NCBI GenBank assembly: GCA_002352205.1
Contig: DEHZ01000004.1
Coordinates: 84,802 to 148,801 of the forward strand
Length of the DNA: 64,000 nt
Reading direction: 5' to 3'
Origin: Flavobacterium sp. UBA2787
GTDB taxonomy: Bacteria > Bacteroidota > Bacteroidia > Flavobacteriales > Flavobacteriaceae
Position 1 is the stretch's first letter; each line of letters starts with the position of its first letter. The position numbers and the translations under genes were made by a program. Below, one piece after another: positions 21,590-29,966 of the stretch. The notes below the pieces were generated by a model. The model saw nothing but the letters and a program-made list of their open reading frames with translations, did no database searches and was not told the origin of the DNA.

Positions 21590-24481
21590 ATGAAAAAAGC
21601 CTATCTACTTCTGTTTTTTATTTGCAGTTTTTCTTTTGCACAAAGTCCACAAACCATCGATTCTCTAAAAAAGGTTATTTCTTCAAAAATACCAAGCGAT
21701 GATAAATTGGATGCGTATCATAAACTCTTTTTTAATTACTTAAATTCAAATCCTGAATTGGCAAAAAAATATATGAATTCGCTTTATAAATTGAGTAAAG
21801 AAGGAAAATGTGAAAAATGTGAAATTTATGCCGATTTAGAAAATGGTGATTATCACAATTCTAAAAATGATTATAAAAAAGCAATTTATTATTATGATTT
21901 ATGTGCTGAAAAATGCTTGAAACTAAAAGATTATGAAGTATATGAAGTTGCAATAATGCAAAAAATCAGCACTATTATAAACTTTAATAAACATGAAAAT
22001 GTAGAAGCTGATATTAATCAATTACTTGAAATTAAGAAAAAATACAATTTGAATTCGAACTACGAATATGTTTATTTTTTATCAGGAGAATATTATACTG
22101 CCAAAGAATATTATCAAACTGCTTTGAAATATTATATCATGTGTGATGAGATTATGGATAAGAATAAATCCATCGATTTTCCTTTCAGAATTAATATAAA
22201 CAATATGATTGCATTAGTATATTCTAATCTGGGAAATCATGACAAAGCCAGAAAATATATCGACGTATCATTAAAATTTGCAGAAAAGACAAATGATATT
22301 CACTATAAAATGTATGTCTATGTAAATAAAGGTTTTACTGAATATAAAGCCGGAAACTATAAAGAAGCTATAAAATATTCACAAGAAGCCTATGCTCATT
22401 TTGAAAAAAACAATATGGTTTTTAGTCTTGATGAACTTGCTTCAAATTTAGGAAAATGTTATCTGGAGTTAAAGGATGATTCAAAAGCACTATACTATTT
22501 TAATAGAAACATTGAAAATTATGAGCCTACTCAAGGAAAAGAAAATTACAGTACGTCATTAACCGGAAGGGCTCAAATTTGGCTAAATCGCAATGAAGTT
22601 GAAAAAGCAAAAGCAGATATTTTAGTGGCCAAAGAGTTGAATAAAATTGATATGGAATCAACTTATTATATTCAAATTCTTGACACAGAATTTAACTATT
22701 TCAAAAAAACAAATCAGCTGGAAAATGCTATTCAAACATTAAAAACTAAAGATTCATTAAATGCTATAAAAAATAGCAAGACCGATTTAATAAAACTCAA
22801 CGAAGTGGAAGCCAAATATCAAAATGAGAAAAAAGAACAACAAATTCAACTTCTATCCACTCAAAAAGAACTAGCTGAAAAACAAAAATACATCTACATC
22901 GGATTACTCGGTTTGTTAGTCATTCTGGGAGCAAGTTTATTCTACGGCTATCGCAATAAAATTAAAACTGCTCAAAAACTCAATGAACTAAACGAATTAA
23001 AATCTCGTTTTTTTGCGAATATTTCTCATGAATTTAGAACACCGTTGACATTGATAAAAAGTCCTGTCCAAAGTTTGCAAGCCGAGATTACAAATGAAAA
23101 CCAAAAAAATAAACTCCATTTGATTAATAAAAACTCCGATAGAATGTTAGATTTGGTTGATCAACTTTTGGAACTTTCAAAATTGGATAGCGGAAAATTG
23201 AAACTCATTTTAAAAGAAGGAAATATTGGTTTGTTTTTAAATTCTATCATTGAATCTTTTTCTTTTCAAGCCAAAGAAAATAAACTTTCATTTAGTTCTA
23301 CCATTGAAAAAAACACAGAAAATCATCATTTTGATAAGGATGTAATTGAAAAAATAGTCACTAATTTACTTTCCAATGCTATTAAGTACACAGCTGAAAA
23401 TGAAAAAGTTAACTTTACTTCTTCAACAGAAAACAATCAGTTAAAATTAGTGGTTTCTAATTCGGGTTCGGAAATTAAAAAAGAAGAAATCAATAAACTT
23501 TTTGAACGATTTTATCAGAAAAAAGAAAACCATCAAGGTGTAGGAATCGGCTTGGCGTTAGTGAAAGAATTAGTAGAATTGTATAACGGAAAAATTGAAA
23601 CAACCGTTGAAAATGGACTTTTGAGTTTTACAGTACTATTGCCATTAGAAAAATCTAATCAAAATGCTATTGTTGTTACAAAAGAAACTACACAATTACT
23701 AAATGATCAAAACACTAACGAATCAGAATTACCTATTCTTTTACTTGTAGATGACAATCAAGATGTAAGAACCATTTTAAAAGATATTTTCAAAGAAAAC
23801 TATCAAATTATAGAAGCGGCAGATGGCGAACAAGCTTTAAAAATTGCCAAAAAAGAAATTCCGGATTGCATTATTTCCGATGTTATGATGCCAAAAATGG
23901 ACGGATTTGAATTTACCAAACAAATTAAAACCAACGAATTAACTTCATTCATTCCGGTTATTCTGTTAACCGCAAAAACATCAGACGAAGCTCATTTGGA
24001 GGGATTAAAAAGTACTGCAGATGCATTTTTAACTAAACCATTTAACAACGAAATCTTAAAAGCAACTGTCTTACAATTAATCGCAGAACGCAAAAAACTG
24101 CACACACGTTACAGTCAGGAATTGATTTTACGTCCGGTGGATATTGTCATAAATTCGGTAGAAGAAAAATTTATTGAAAAATTGCAACTCATTTTAAACA
24201 AAGAATTAGCCAACTCAGAATTTAGTTCCGATGACTTTGCTGCTTCAATTGGTATGAGTAGAATGCAGTTGCATCGTAAATTAAAATCACTTTTAGGTGT
24301 TTCGACTTCCGAATTTTTACGAAATGAGCGATTGAAAGCCAGCACAGAATTACTCAAAAAAGGTAAAGCAAATATATCAGAAATTGCTTACTCTGTCGGG
24401 TTTAATGATGTATCCTATTTTTCAAAATGCTTCAAAGAAATGTATCATTGCACTCCAACTGAATACATGGAAAGAAATTAA
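21590..24481 (+). CDS. hybrid two-component sensor: TPR, histidine kinase, receiver and AraC-type HTH
   Basis: A 963-residue one-protein signalling system. The signal peptide (MKKAYLLLFFICSFSFA) is followed by a periplasmic tetratricopeptide-repeat sensor (about 30-400), a coiled segment and one membrane helix (about 434-455). The HisKA domain has the phospho-acceptor in FFANISHEFRTPL (about 478-490), and the HATPase region has VTNLLSNAIKYT and GVGIGLALVKELV. A receiver domain (about 713-830) has LLLVDDNQD, the phospho-aspartate in CIISDVMMPKMDG and the lysine in FLTKPF. An AraC-type DNA-binding domain (about 855-963) ends with SEIAYSVGFNDVSYFSKCFK. This kind often controls a neighbouring gene set; the exported cluster downstream is the obvious candidate. 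Confidence 0.96.
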   Translation: MKKAYLLLFFICSFSFAQSPQTIDSLKKVISSKIPSDDKLDAYHKLFFNYLNSNPELAKKYMNSLYKLSKEGKCEKCEIYADLENGDYHNSKNDYKKAIYYYDLCAEKCLKLKDYEVYEVAIMQKISTIINFNKHENVEADINQLLEIKKKYNLNSNYEYVYFLSGEYYTAKEYYQTALKYYIMCDEIMDKNKSIDFPFRININNMIALVYSNLGNHDKARKYIDVSLKFAEKTNDIHYKMYVYVNKGFTEYKAGNYKEAIKYSQEAYAHFEKNNMVFSLDELASNLGKCYLELKDDSKALYYFNRNIENYEPTQGKENYSTSLTGRAQIWLNRNEVEKAKADILVAKELNKIDMESTYYIQILDTEFNYFKKTNQLENAIQTLKTKDSLNAIKNSKTDLIKLNEVEAKYQNEKKEQQIQLLSTQKELAEKQKYIYIGLLGLLVILGASLFYGYRNKIKTAQKLNELNELKSRFFANISHEFRTPLTLIKSPVQSLQAEITNENQKNKLHLINKNSDRMLDLVDQLLELSKLDSGKLKLILKEGNIGLFLNSIIESFSFQAKENKLSFSSTIEKNTENHHFDKDVIEKIVTNLLSNAIKYTAENEKVNFTSSTENNQLKLVVSNSGSEIKKEEINKLFERFYQKKENHQGVGIGLALVKELVELYNGKIETTVENGLLSFTVLLPLEKSNQNAIVVTKETTQLLNDQNTNESELPILLLVDDNQDVRTILKDIFKENYQIIEAADGEQALKIAKKEIPDCIISDVMMPKMDGFEFTKQIKTNELTSFIPVILLTAKTSDEAHLEGLKSTADAFLTKPFNNEILKATVLQLIAERKKLHTRYSQELILRPVDIVINSVEEKFIEKLQLILNKELANSEFSSDDFAASIGMSRMQLHRKLKSLLGVSTSEFLRNERLKASTELLKKGKANISEIAYSVGFNDVSYFSKCFKEMYHCTPTEYMERN

Positions 24482-24513
24482 ATTACGCTGCTCAGATCCT
24501 TATTTTATTGAGA

Positions 24514-24560
24514 TGTAACACCTTGTTACAAAAATCATAATCCCTGTTACAATAGTCATA
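24514..24560 (+). promoter_or_regulatory. TGTTACA repeat cluster between sensor kinase and exported cluster
   Basis: TGTAAC-N5-GTTACA at 24514-24530 overlaps the first of two direct repeats, TGTTACAAAAATCATA (24524-24539) and TGTTACAATAGTCATA (24545-24560). These match at 14 of 16 positions with a 21-bp period, two helical turns, as AraC-family activators prefer. A near-consensus -7 box (TACTTTTA, 24582-24589) follows. The second repeat lies in the loop of a terminator-like hairpin, so an accidental match is possible. Confidence 0.4.
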
Positions 24561-24571
24561 GGGATTTTTTT
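24539..24571 (+). terminator. terminator-like hairpin after the sensor kinase
   Basis: AATCCCT and AGGGATT pair around a 14-nt loop and are followed by seven T residues. It would end the kinase transcript, so the downstream cluster needs its own promoter. Confidence 0.6.
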
Positions 24572-24613
24572 GTGCGTCCTATACTTTTACATCAACACAA
24601 AAACGATTACTCA

Positions 24614-24772
24614 ATGTCAAAAAAAGAAACGGTGAAGTATGAAGCTAAAATTGATCAGTTTTTTGATAAGAAGATAATCATAAATGTGAACCATTTGGAT
24701 AATGGAAATTATGAATTGAACATAATCAATAAAAATAAGCTCATCGTAAAAACAACATTCAAAAAGAAATAA
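24614..24772 (+). CDS. small hypothetical protein, 52 residues
   Basis: A small cytosolic protein, MSKKETVKYEAKID onward, rich in lysine, asparagine and isoleucine and ending VKTTFKKK. The ATG at 24614 is preferred to a GTG at 24572, because the latter would overlap the probable -7 element at 24582-24589. The gene is 2 nt before the large exported-protein gene, and the coupling and codon use make it look real. The predicted pattern is one amphipathic helix and two or three strands (KIIINVNHLDNGNYELNIINKN), perhaps a tiny beta-sheet protein. No family is recognised. Confidence 0.6.
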   Translation: MSKKETVKYEAKIDQFFDKKIIINVNHLDNGNYELNIINKNKLIVKTTFKKK

Positions 24773-24774
24773 CC

Positions 24775-27700
24775 ATGAAAAAAATTCTATCCCTATTATT
24801 ATTACTTCCATTATTGTCTATCGCACAAGTTGGAGTAAACACAACAACGCCAAAAGCAGCTTTGGATGTAGAATCAACGAATAACGGAGTATTAATTCCA
24901 AGAGTTCAATTGACTTCAATACTAGATATAACTACTGTAATTAATCCCAACACCGGTCCATTAGAAACTTCAACATTGGTTTATAATATAGCACCAGCAG
25001 GAACAATACCAAACAATGTGGTACCAGGTTTTTATTATTGGAATGGCTCACAGTGGACAGCTATCGCAGGAAATGCTCCATCAGATCATGATTGGTATGA
25101 AGTGGGAACAACAGTAGCTCCCAATGCAATTACCGATGAAATGTTTCATATTGGAAATGTTGCTATTGGAAAAAATACAGCAAACCATAAACTTGATGTT
25201 GAAACTACAAATCAAAATGTTGGAATTTCCAATAATTTAATAAAAAGTCTAAGTTTAGGCATAGGTTATGGTTTTGATAACATAATGAACATTAACTCAA
25301 ATGACGAAACTCAAGCCATTAGAAATAGATTTTTAGGAACAGGAACAGGTTTAAAAACCGGTTTAAAAAACTATGCTGATTCATCCATTTTAGGTTCAAA
25401 AATAGGTATTGACAACGAACTAAATGCTAGTGGAAGCAATTTCCTTTTCGGGATGAGAAATACGCTCAATCATTCCGGTAGCGATTTAACTTTAGGACTA
25501 TTTAATGCTATAAATAATCCTCTTGGTTCTACCGGAACGACTCACGCCATTGAGAATAGAATAATTAACAATAGCACCCTTGAAACAACTGCTGTTTTTA
25601 ACGTTATAGACTCTCCAGATGGTGGTGGTGGTGGAAGCTATGGAATCCACAATTTTATTGGAGGAAGAAAAACTGGTGGAAAATATGGTTTCAGAAATGT
25701 AATATCCTCACTAGTTCAAGATGACATGTATGGCGTTAGTAACTCCATTACTTCAACTGTTGACAACGGAAGTATATACGGATTATATAATGATTTTAAC
25801 ACAAATAGCAACACACCAACTTATGGAAATAGCAATCAATTGGGCGGAACAGGTGATGGAATCATTAGAGGTGTTTACTCTTTTATTACTAACTCAGGTA
25901 ATGGAAATCACATCGGAATTCTGAGTAATCTTTCCGGAAGTGGAAATGGAAGTAAAATAGGAACTTTTACCATAATACCACCAACTGCCGGGGGGACACA
26001 CTACGGAATTTACAGCGAAGTTTTAAAACCGGGAGCAAACAATTTTGCCGGTTATTTTCTCGGAAATGTTGGTATAGGAACAACAACAACCAACACATAT
26101 ACTTTCCCTCCATCACGTGGAACCAACGGTCAAATCATGCAAACCGATGGTTTTGGAAATTTATCTTGGACAAATCCGCTCAGTATAGGAACTGGCTGGT
26201 CTATTTTTGGAAACTCAGCCATCGTAACACCTGCAAATCCTGCCATTTACGGTACTTCCTTTATAAGTGCAACCGAAAACTTTATTGGAACAACAAACGC
26301 ACAAGCTTTTGTGATAGGCACCAATAATATCGAACGCATGCGAGTACTACCAACAGGAAATGTTGGAATTGGTATTGCAACTTCACCGGCAAGGTTAACG
26401 GTACGAGGCACTATTAACGCACCAGCGATTCCGGGTGCAACTTCTAATGCCATGCTCAGAATTGGAAATGAACTTGATGCTTTAGATATAGGCAAAGCAG
26501 GAGCAACAGGCAATTTTTCCGCTTGGTTGCAATCTGGATTTCAAGGCACAGCAGATCCCATGAGCTTACAACCACTTGGTGGAAATGTTGGTATTGGAAC
26601 AACAAACCCCACATCTAGTTTAGAAATTGAAAGCGGGGGCATAACAGAGTTAAAATTAAGCTCTCGGGCAGCTTTTGGTGCAACACGATTTTCTATGTAT
26701 AGTGATAAAAACCTACCAAATGAATGGCGACCAGCCTACATCGAAAGTGCAGACAACGGAGCATTTACAGGAAGATTAGATTTTTATACCAATGGAACCG
26801 GAGCTGCCAATCGATTAGGTTCAGTGAGAGCCATGAGTATCGTTAATGGAAATGTTGGAGTTGGAATTACAAATCCAACTCAAAAACTGCACGCGTTTGA
26901 AAATGCAGACACAAACAAAAGTGTTATTTTGGGTGAAGCTAGACAAATTAATACCGGAACAGATTTTCTAAACATTGGTGTAAAAGGAAATGGTAATGGC
27001 ACCGGAGGTTGGGGTTTTGGAGTTGGTGTATTGGGAATGAGTGATGTTAACAACACCTATAATTCAACTGGAGTTTATGCACTTTTGGGCACTGTAAACC
27101 CAACATTTAGTACAAGTTTTTCTCGAAATCAAGCATTAATTGCAAATGGAAATGGAATTGGAAACTCGGCAATGTTTGTTGGCGGAAATATGGGCGTTGG
27201 AGTACCATTAGACACAAATCCTACCAATTTAGTCCATATAAACAATGCAACTCCCGGTGCTTTACGAATTGTAGATGGCACTCAAGCAGCTAATCGGGTA
27301 TTAACTTCAGATGCCACTGGTGTTGCAACTTGGAGAGAAAGTGCCTTGACTGGAGTGACTGGAAATTTAGTTGCCTCTGGCAGCGGTATTAGTATTCCTT
27401 ATACTCAAACAGTTGGTTTTCTTCAAACAGGATCATCTATCACTTTGCCTCCAGGCCGATATGTGGTTAATGTAACAATGTTAATGTCTGTATTCCCTAC
27501 TACATCAACAAATAATTCTTCGTTTTGGTTAAGAACAGCGTTTTCAGATAGTAGTGCCGCAAGTCCAACCAGAACAGCAGATACAGTAGGATCATATTAC
27601 ATAAGCGGAAACTTACCCGGAAGTAGCTATTTTTCTATTTTATCAGGCTCTGTAATTATTAATAATACATCTGGAGCAAACAAAACTTATTACTATATAG

Positions 27701-27792
27701 CCGGTGAAGCTCTAACAAACAACACAACGCAAAGTTTAGGGAATTTTAGCGGATGGGGAGAAGATAGCATTGTAGCCTATCGATTAAATTAA
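24775..27792 (+). CDS. large exported repeat protein of flavobacterial GVNTTTPKAALDV type
   Basis: A 1005-residue exported protein. It begins with a signal peptide (MKKILSLLLLLPLLSIAQ) and then VGVNTTTPKAALDVES.NNGVLIPRV, a signature of a large Bacteroidota surface family. The body is glycine- and asparagine-rich, with repeated GNVGIGTT.P.. and YGIxNxxxS units resembling phage tail-fibre shaft repeats. The last 150 residues (SGISIPYTQTVGFL, ITLPPGRYVVNVTMLMS, YYYIAGEAL) look like a compact beta-sandwich, perhaps C1q/TNF-like. No T9SS sorting signal or chaperone domain ends it. It is probably co-transcribed with the 52-residue protein and the lipoprotein. A surface or adhesive role is inferred. 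Confidence 0.85.
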   Translation: MKKILSLLLLLPLLSIAQVGVNTTTPKAALDVESTNNGVLIPRVQLTSILDITTVINPNTGPLETSTLVYNIAPAGTIPNNVVPGFYYWNGSQWTAIAGNAPSDHDWYEVGTTVAPNAITDEMFHIGNVAIGKNTANHKLDVETTNQNVGISNNLIKSLSLGIGYGFDNIMNINSNDETQAIRNRFLGTGTGLKTGLKNYADSSILGSKIGIDNELNASGSNFLFGMRNTLNHSGSDLTLGLFNAINNPLGSTGTTHAIENRIINNSTLETTAVFNVIDSPDGGGGGSYGIHNFIGGRKTGGKYGFRNVISSLVQDDMYGVSNSITSTVDNGSIYGLYNDFNTNSNTPTYGNSNQLGGTGDGIIRGVYSFITNSGNGNHIGILSNLSGSGNGSKIGTFTIIPPTAGGTHYGIYSEVLKPGANNFAGYFLGNVGIGTTTTNTYTFPPSRGTNGQIMQTDGFGNLSWTNPLSIGTGWSIFGNSAIVTPANPAIYGTSFISATENFIGTTNAQAFVIGTNNIERMRVLPTGNVGIGIATSPARLTVRGTINAPAIPGATSNAMLRIGNELDALDIGKAGATGNFSAWLQSGFQGTADPMSLQPLGGNVGIGTTNPTSSLEIESGGITELKLSSRAAFGATRFSMYSDKNLPNEWRPAYIESADNGAFTGRLDFYTNGTGAANRLGSVRAMSIVNGNVGVGITNPTQKLHAFENADTNKSVILGEARQINTGTDFLNIGVKGNGNGTGGWGFGVGVLGMSDVNNTYNSTGVYALLGTVNPTFSTSFSRNQALIANGNGIGNSAMFVGGNMGVGVPLDTNPTNLVHINNATPGALRIVDGTQAANRVLTSDATGVATWRESALTGVTGNLVASGSGISIPYTQTVGFLQTGSSITLPPGRYVVNVTMLMSVFPTTSTNNSSFWLRTAFSDSSAASPTRTADTVGSYYISGNLPGSSYFSILSGSVIINNTSGANKTYYYIAGEALTNNTTQSLGNFSGWGEDSIVAYRLN

Positions 27793-27828
27793 TAAAATCT
27801 TAAAATAATAACCTTTAAATCAAAAACA

Positions 27829-28329
27829 ATGAAAACAAAAATTTTAAAATCAGTTTCAATGGTACTATTTATGAGTACTAGCCTATTTTCTTGCAGTAGC
27901 GATGCTATTATTTCCAACGAAAATGAAAACAACAATAGTAATACAAATCATTTAAAACCAGCACCACCGGGATTACCAGAATTTTATTACCGCCATAATG
28001 GTGTAACACCCTATACTAGTGTTCCAGATGCATTTGCAAGCTCCTCTTCTTCTGCCATTTACGCAATGGACGGGTCGTTTAATGTTATAAAAATTCCGCT
28101 AAGCTCTCTAGCTGTCGGCTCTTATCACGTCAATATTGGTAGTAATTATTTTACCTATATGTTGCCTACCAATACAAATAATTGGAATGGAATACAAGGT
28201 TCTGTCAAAATAACACAGAATGATTCATATCTAATTTCAGGGAATTTTAAAATTACAGGTAACGGAATCGGATTTACAGGCGTTACCTCTGTAAATGGCT
28301 TTTTTAATTCAGTCCCAATTCTGCCATAA
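27829..28329 (+). CDS. hypothetical lipoprotein
   Basis: A 166-residue protein with a lipoprotein signal (lipobox LFSC, cysteine near residue 22) and an asparagine-rich linker (ENENNNSNTN). A small beta-rich domain follows, containing FYYRHNGV, AIYAMDGSFNVIKIPL and SYLISGNFKITGNGIG. The pattern resembles small flavobacterial DUF6252-like lipoproteins, but I do not assign a family. It is 36 nt downstream of the exported repeat protein and ends at a strong terminator, so it is the last gene of that cluster. It could anchor or assist the exported protein at the outer membrane. Confidence 0.8.
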   Translation: MKTKILKSVSMVLFMSTSLFSCSSDAIISNENENNNSNTNHLKPAPPGLPEFYYRHNGVTPYTSVPDAFASSSSSAIYAMDGSFNVIKIPLSSLAVGSYHVNIGSNYFTYMLPTNTNNWNGIQGSVKITQNDSYLISGNFKITGNGIGFTGVTSVNGFFNSVPILP

Positions 28330-28351
28330 TTTTAAGTACTCATTAGTTCAC

Positions 28352-28380
28352 AAAAAAAGCACCCCGAAAGGTGCTTTTTG
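28352..28380. terminator. bidirectional rho-independent terminator
   Basis: AAAAAAGCACC and GGTGCTTTTT pair around CCGAAA. It separates the lipoprotein gene from the convergent hsp20 gene and has A and T runs suitable for both directions. Confidence 0.85.
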
Positions 28381-28396
28381 TCATTTAACTTTATGA

Positions 28397-28831
28397 TTAA
28401 CCAATTTCAATCATTCGCTTTGGTTTTGGTAATGCTTCTTCGCGTTTTGGTAAGGTTATATGCAACACACCATTTTCATAAGTAGCATTAATATCCGATT
28501 CATTCACAATTTCAGGAAGTGTAAACGCACGTTTAAAAGACGAATAACTAAACTCTTTGCGAGTATATTTTCCATCGTTGTCTTTTTCTTCTTTTTCGTG
28601 TTTCGATTCAGAAGAAATAGTTAACACATTGTCATCCAATTCAATGTTAAAATCGGCTTTACTTTTGCCCGGAGCGGCTAACTCTACCACAAAAGTAGTT
28701 TCAGTTTCTTTAATGTTCACTGCCGGTACTGTGTTGTTCATTCGTTCCATGCCACCCATCCAATCGGGTTTAAAAAATTCATCAAAAACGGCTGGAAAAG
28801 GAAATCGGTTGTTTGTTTTTACTAGTGTCAT
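28397..28831 (-). CDS. Hsp20/alpha-crystallin family small heat-shock protein
   Basis: A 144-residue ATP-independent chaperone that binds unfolded proteins in the cytosol. The alpha-crystallin domain (about residues 35-130) shows VNIKETETTFVVELAAPGKSKADFNIELDDNVLTISSE, the EFSYSSFKRAFTLPE strand pair and YENGVLHITLPKRE. The C-terminal tail contains RMIEIG, an I-x-I-like anchor. Length is normal. A TTG at -33 and a near-consensus -7 lie upstream at 28879-28911, with a small palindrome (GTCAAATTGAC) next to them. It converges on the lipoprotein gene across a shared terminator. Confidence 0.95.
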   Translation of the reverse strand: MTLVKTNNRFPFPAVFDEFFKPDWMGGMERMNNTVPAVNIKETETTFVVELAAPGKSKADFNIELDDNVLTISSESKHEKEEKDNDGKYTRKEFSYSSFKRAFTLPEIVNESDINATYENGVLHITLPKREEALPKPKRMIEIG

Positions 28832-28878
28832 AACTTTATTTTTTTATGGTTAAACATTTTATTTTGACTCACAAAAAA

Positions 28879-28916
28879 CAAAGTTTATACCAATTGAATC
28901 GTTAAGTCAAATTGAC
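28879..28916 (-). promoter_or_regulatory. probable hsp20 promoter with small palindrome
   Basis: On the minus strand TTG (28908-28910) and AAACTTTG (28879-28886, one base from consensus) are 21 nt apart. GTCAA-A-TTGAC (28906-28916) overlaps the -33 and could bind a regulator. Confidence 0.4.
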
Positions 28917-28984
28917 ATTTTTTTAAACCAAAAACAGTCAAAATTTCAGTTATTACAACTGATTAACAATGTTTTAACAGACAT

Positions 28985-29133
28985 TTTTTCAGAAGCTAAT
29001 CCCGCTTTACGCTACAAGCTTTTGCTCAAAAACCTTTTTTTCTAAGGTCCGGCAGTAGCTCCCAAGGTCGCTCTGCCAAACCAAGAAAAAATAGGTTTTC
29101 TTCACCAAAGGCTTTTCGCTACAATCGGGGCTA
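28985..29133 (+). repeat. structured interspersed repeat, part A, copy 2
   Basis: Same layout as 16151-16300. The central hairpin arms are GGCAGTAGC (29051-29059) and GCTCTGCC (29070-29077), different in sequence from copy 1 but still complementary. Left (TCAGAAGCTAATCCCGCTTT) and right (CAATCGGGGCTA) ends are shared. Part B follows 95 bp later. Together with the hsp20 promoter these fill the 457-bp gap between hsp20 and the next gene. Confidence 0.75.
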
Positions 29134-29228
29134 TGGGGTTTGTGCAAATAAAGAAATAATAGTTCAAATCTGCTTTCACAATAATTGTATCTAACTTTTA
29201 TAAAATAAAATATTAAATTTACTCCCAA

Positions 29229-29258
29229 CGCTACCGCACGAATCCCTTCTTGTGGCAT
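29229..29258 (+). repeat. repeat part B, copy 2
   Basis: CGCTACCGCACGAATCCCTT plus CTTGTGGCAT matches 19906-19935 at 27 of 30 positions. Here the CACGAA...TTCTTG stem has one mismatch. It ends 30 nt before the next gene. Confidence 0.7.
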
Positions 29259-29288
29259 TTATAAATACCTAATTTAATCAAAATAACC

Positions 29289-29957
29289 ATGTATCATTTC
29301 TCCTACTTCAAAGAAAAAGAAAAACAAGTCATCTTCGATTTTATGGAAGATCATCCATTTGCATTTCTAACAGGAAGTACACTTTCTGGCAAACAAGTGG
29401 CCACCAAAATTCCTATTTTGATTGAGGAACGAAATGGCGACTTGTTTTTGCAAGGACATATTATGCGAAATACAGACCATCATAAATGCTTTGTAGAAAA
29501 CCCAAATGCATTGGTGGTTTTTACAGGTCCAAGTGCTTATGTGAGTGCTACTTGGTACACCAATTCACAAAATGGCTCTACTTACAATTACATGAGCGTG
29601 CACACCAGCGGACAAATGAAATTTATGTCACCTGAGGAGTTAATACAATTTATGCGAAAGTTTACCTTGAAATTTGAAAAAGGAAATACCGAGTCGGCAA
29701 CCATTTATGACAATCTACCTGACTCCTATTTATCTAAATTGATGCCCGCCATTGTAGGTTTTGAAATCAAGGTAGATAAAATGGACAATGTCTTTAAACT
29801 AAGTCAGAACAGAGATGAAAAAAGCTACCTCACCATCATCTCCAAACTCGAAGAACAAGGCGGAGAAAGTGCCTTGATTGCTCAAGAAATGAAGAAAAGA
29901 AAAGCAGAACTATTTCCACCCGGAGCAGAATGGGATAATTCTAAATTTGATTCCTAA
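29289..29957 (+). CDS. PaiB-like FMN-binding negative transcriptional regulator
   Basis: A 222-residue protein of the PaiB family, which has a split-barrel flavin-binding fold. The hallmarks are present: the N-terminal FDFMEDHPFAFLTG, PILIEERNGDLFLQGHIMRNTDHHK, VVFTGPSAYVSATWYT and YNYMSVHTSGQMKF. The C-terminal segment PAIVGFEIKVDKMDNVFKLSQNR is also typical. In Bacillus subtilis PaiB represses sporulation and degradative genes; in Bacteroidota the role is untested, and many members may be flavin enzymes rather than regulators. The start is ATG 29289 directly after repeat part B. It converges on a T9SS cargo gene with only 9 nt between stops. Confidence 0.9.
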   Translation: MYHFSYFKEKEKQVIFDFMEDHPFAFLTGSTLSGKQVATKIPILIEERNGDLFLQGHIMRNTDHHKCFVENPNALVVFTGPSAYVSATWYTNSQNGSTYNYMSVHTSGQMKFMSPEELIQFMRKFTLKFEKGNTESATIYDNLPDSYLSKLMPAIVGFEIKVDKMDNVFKLSQNRDEKSYLTIISKLEEQGGESALIAQEMKKRKAELFPPGAEWDNSKFDS

Positions 29958-29966
29958 CAAAATCAA

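Noticed and set aside
24775-27792. T9SS cargo call for the large exported protein
   Set aside because: The C-terminus lacks the YPNP...GxYxxx...K pattern seen in the two true T9SS proteins of the window.
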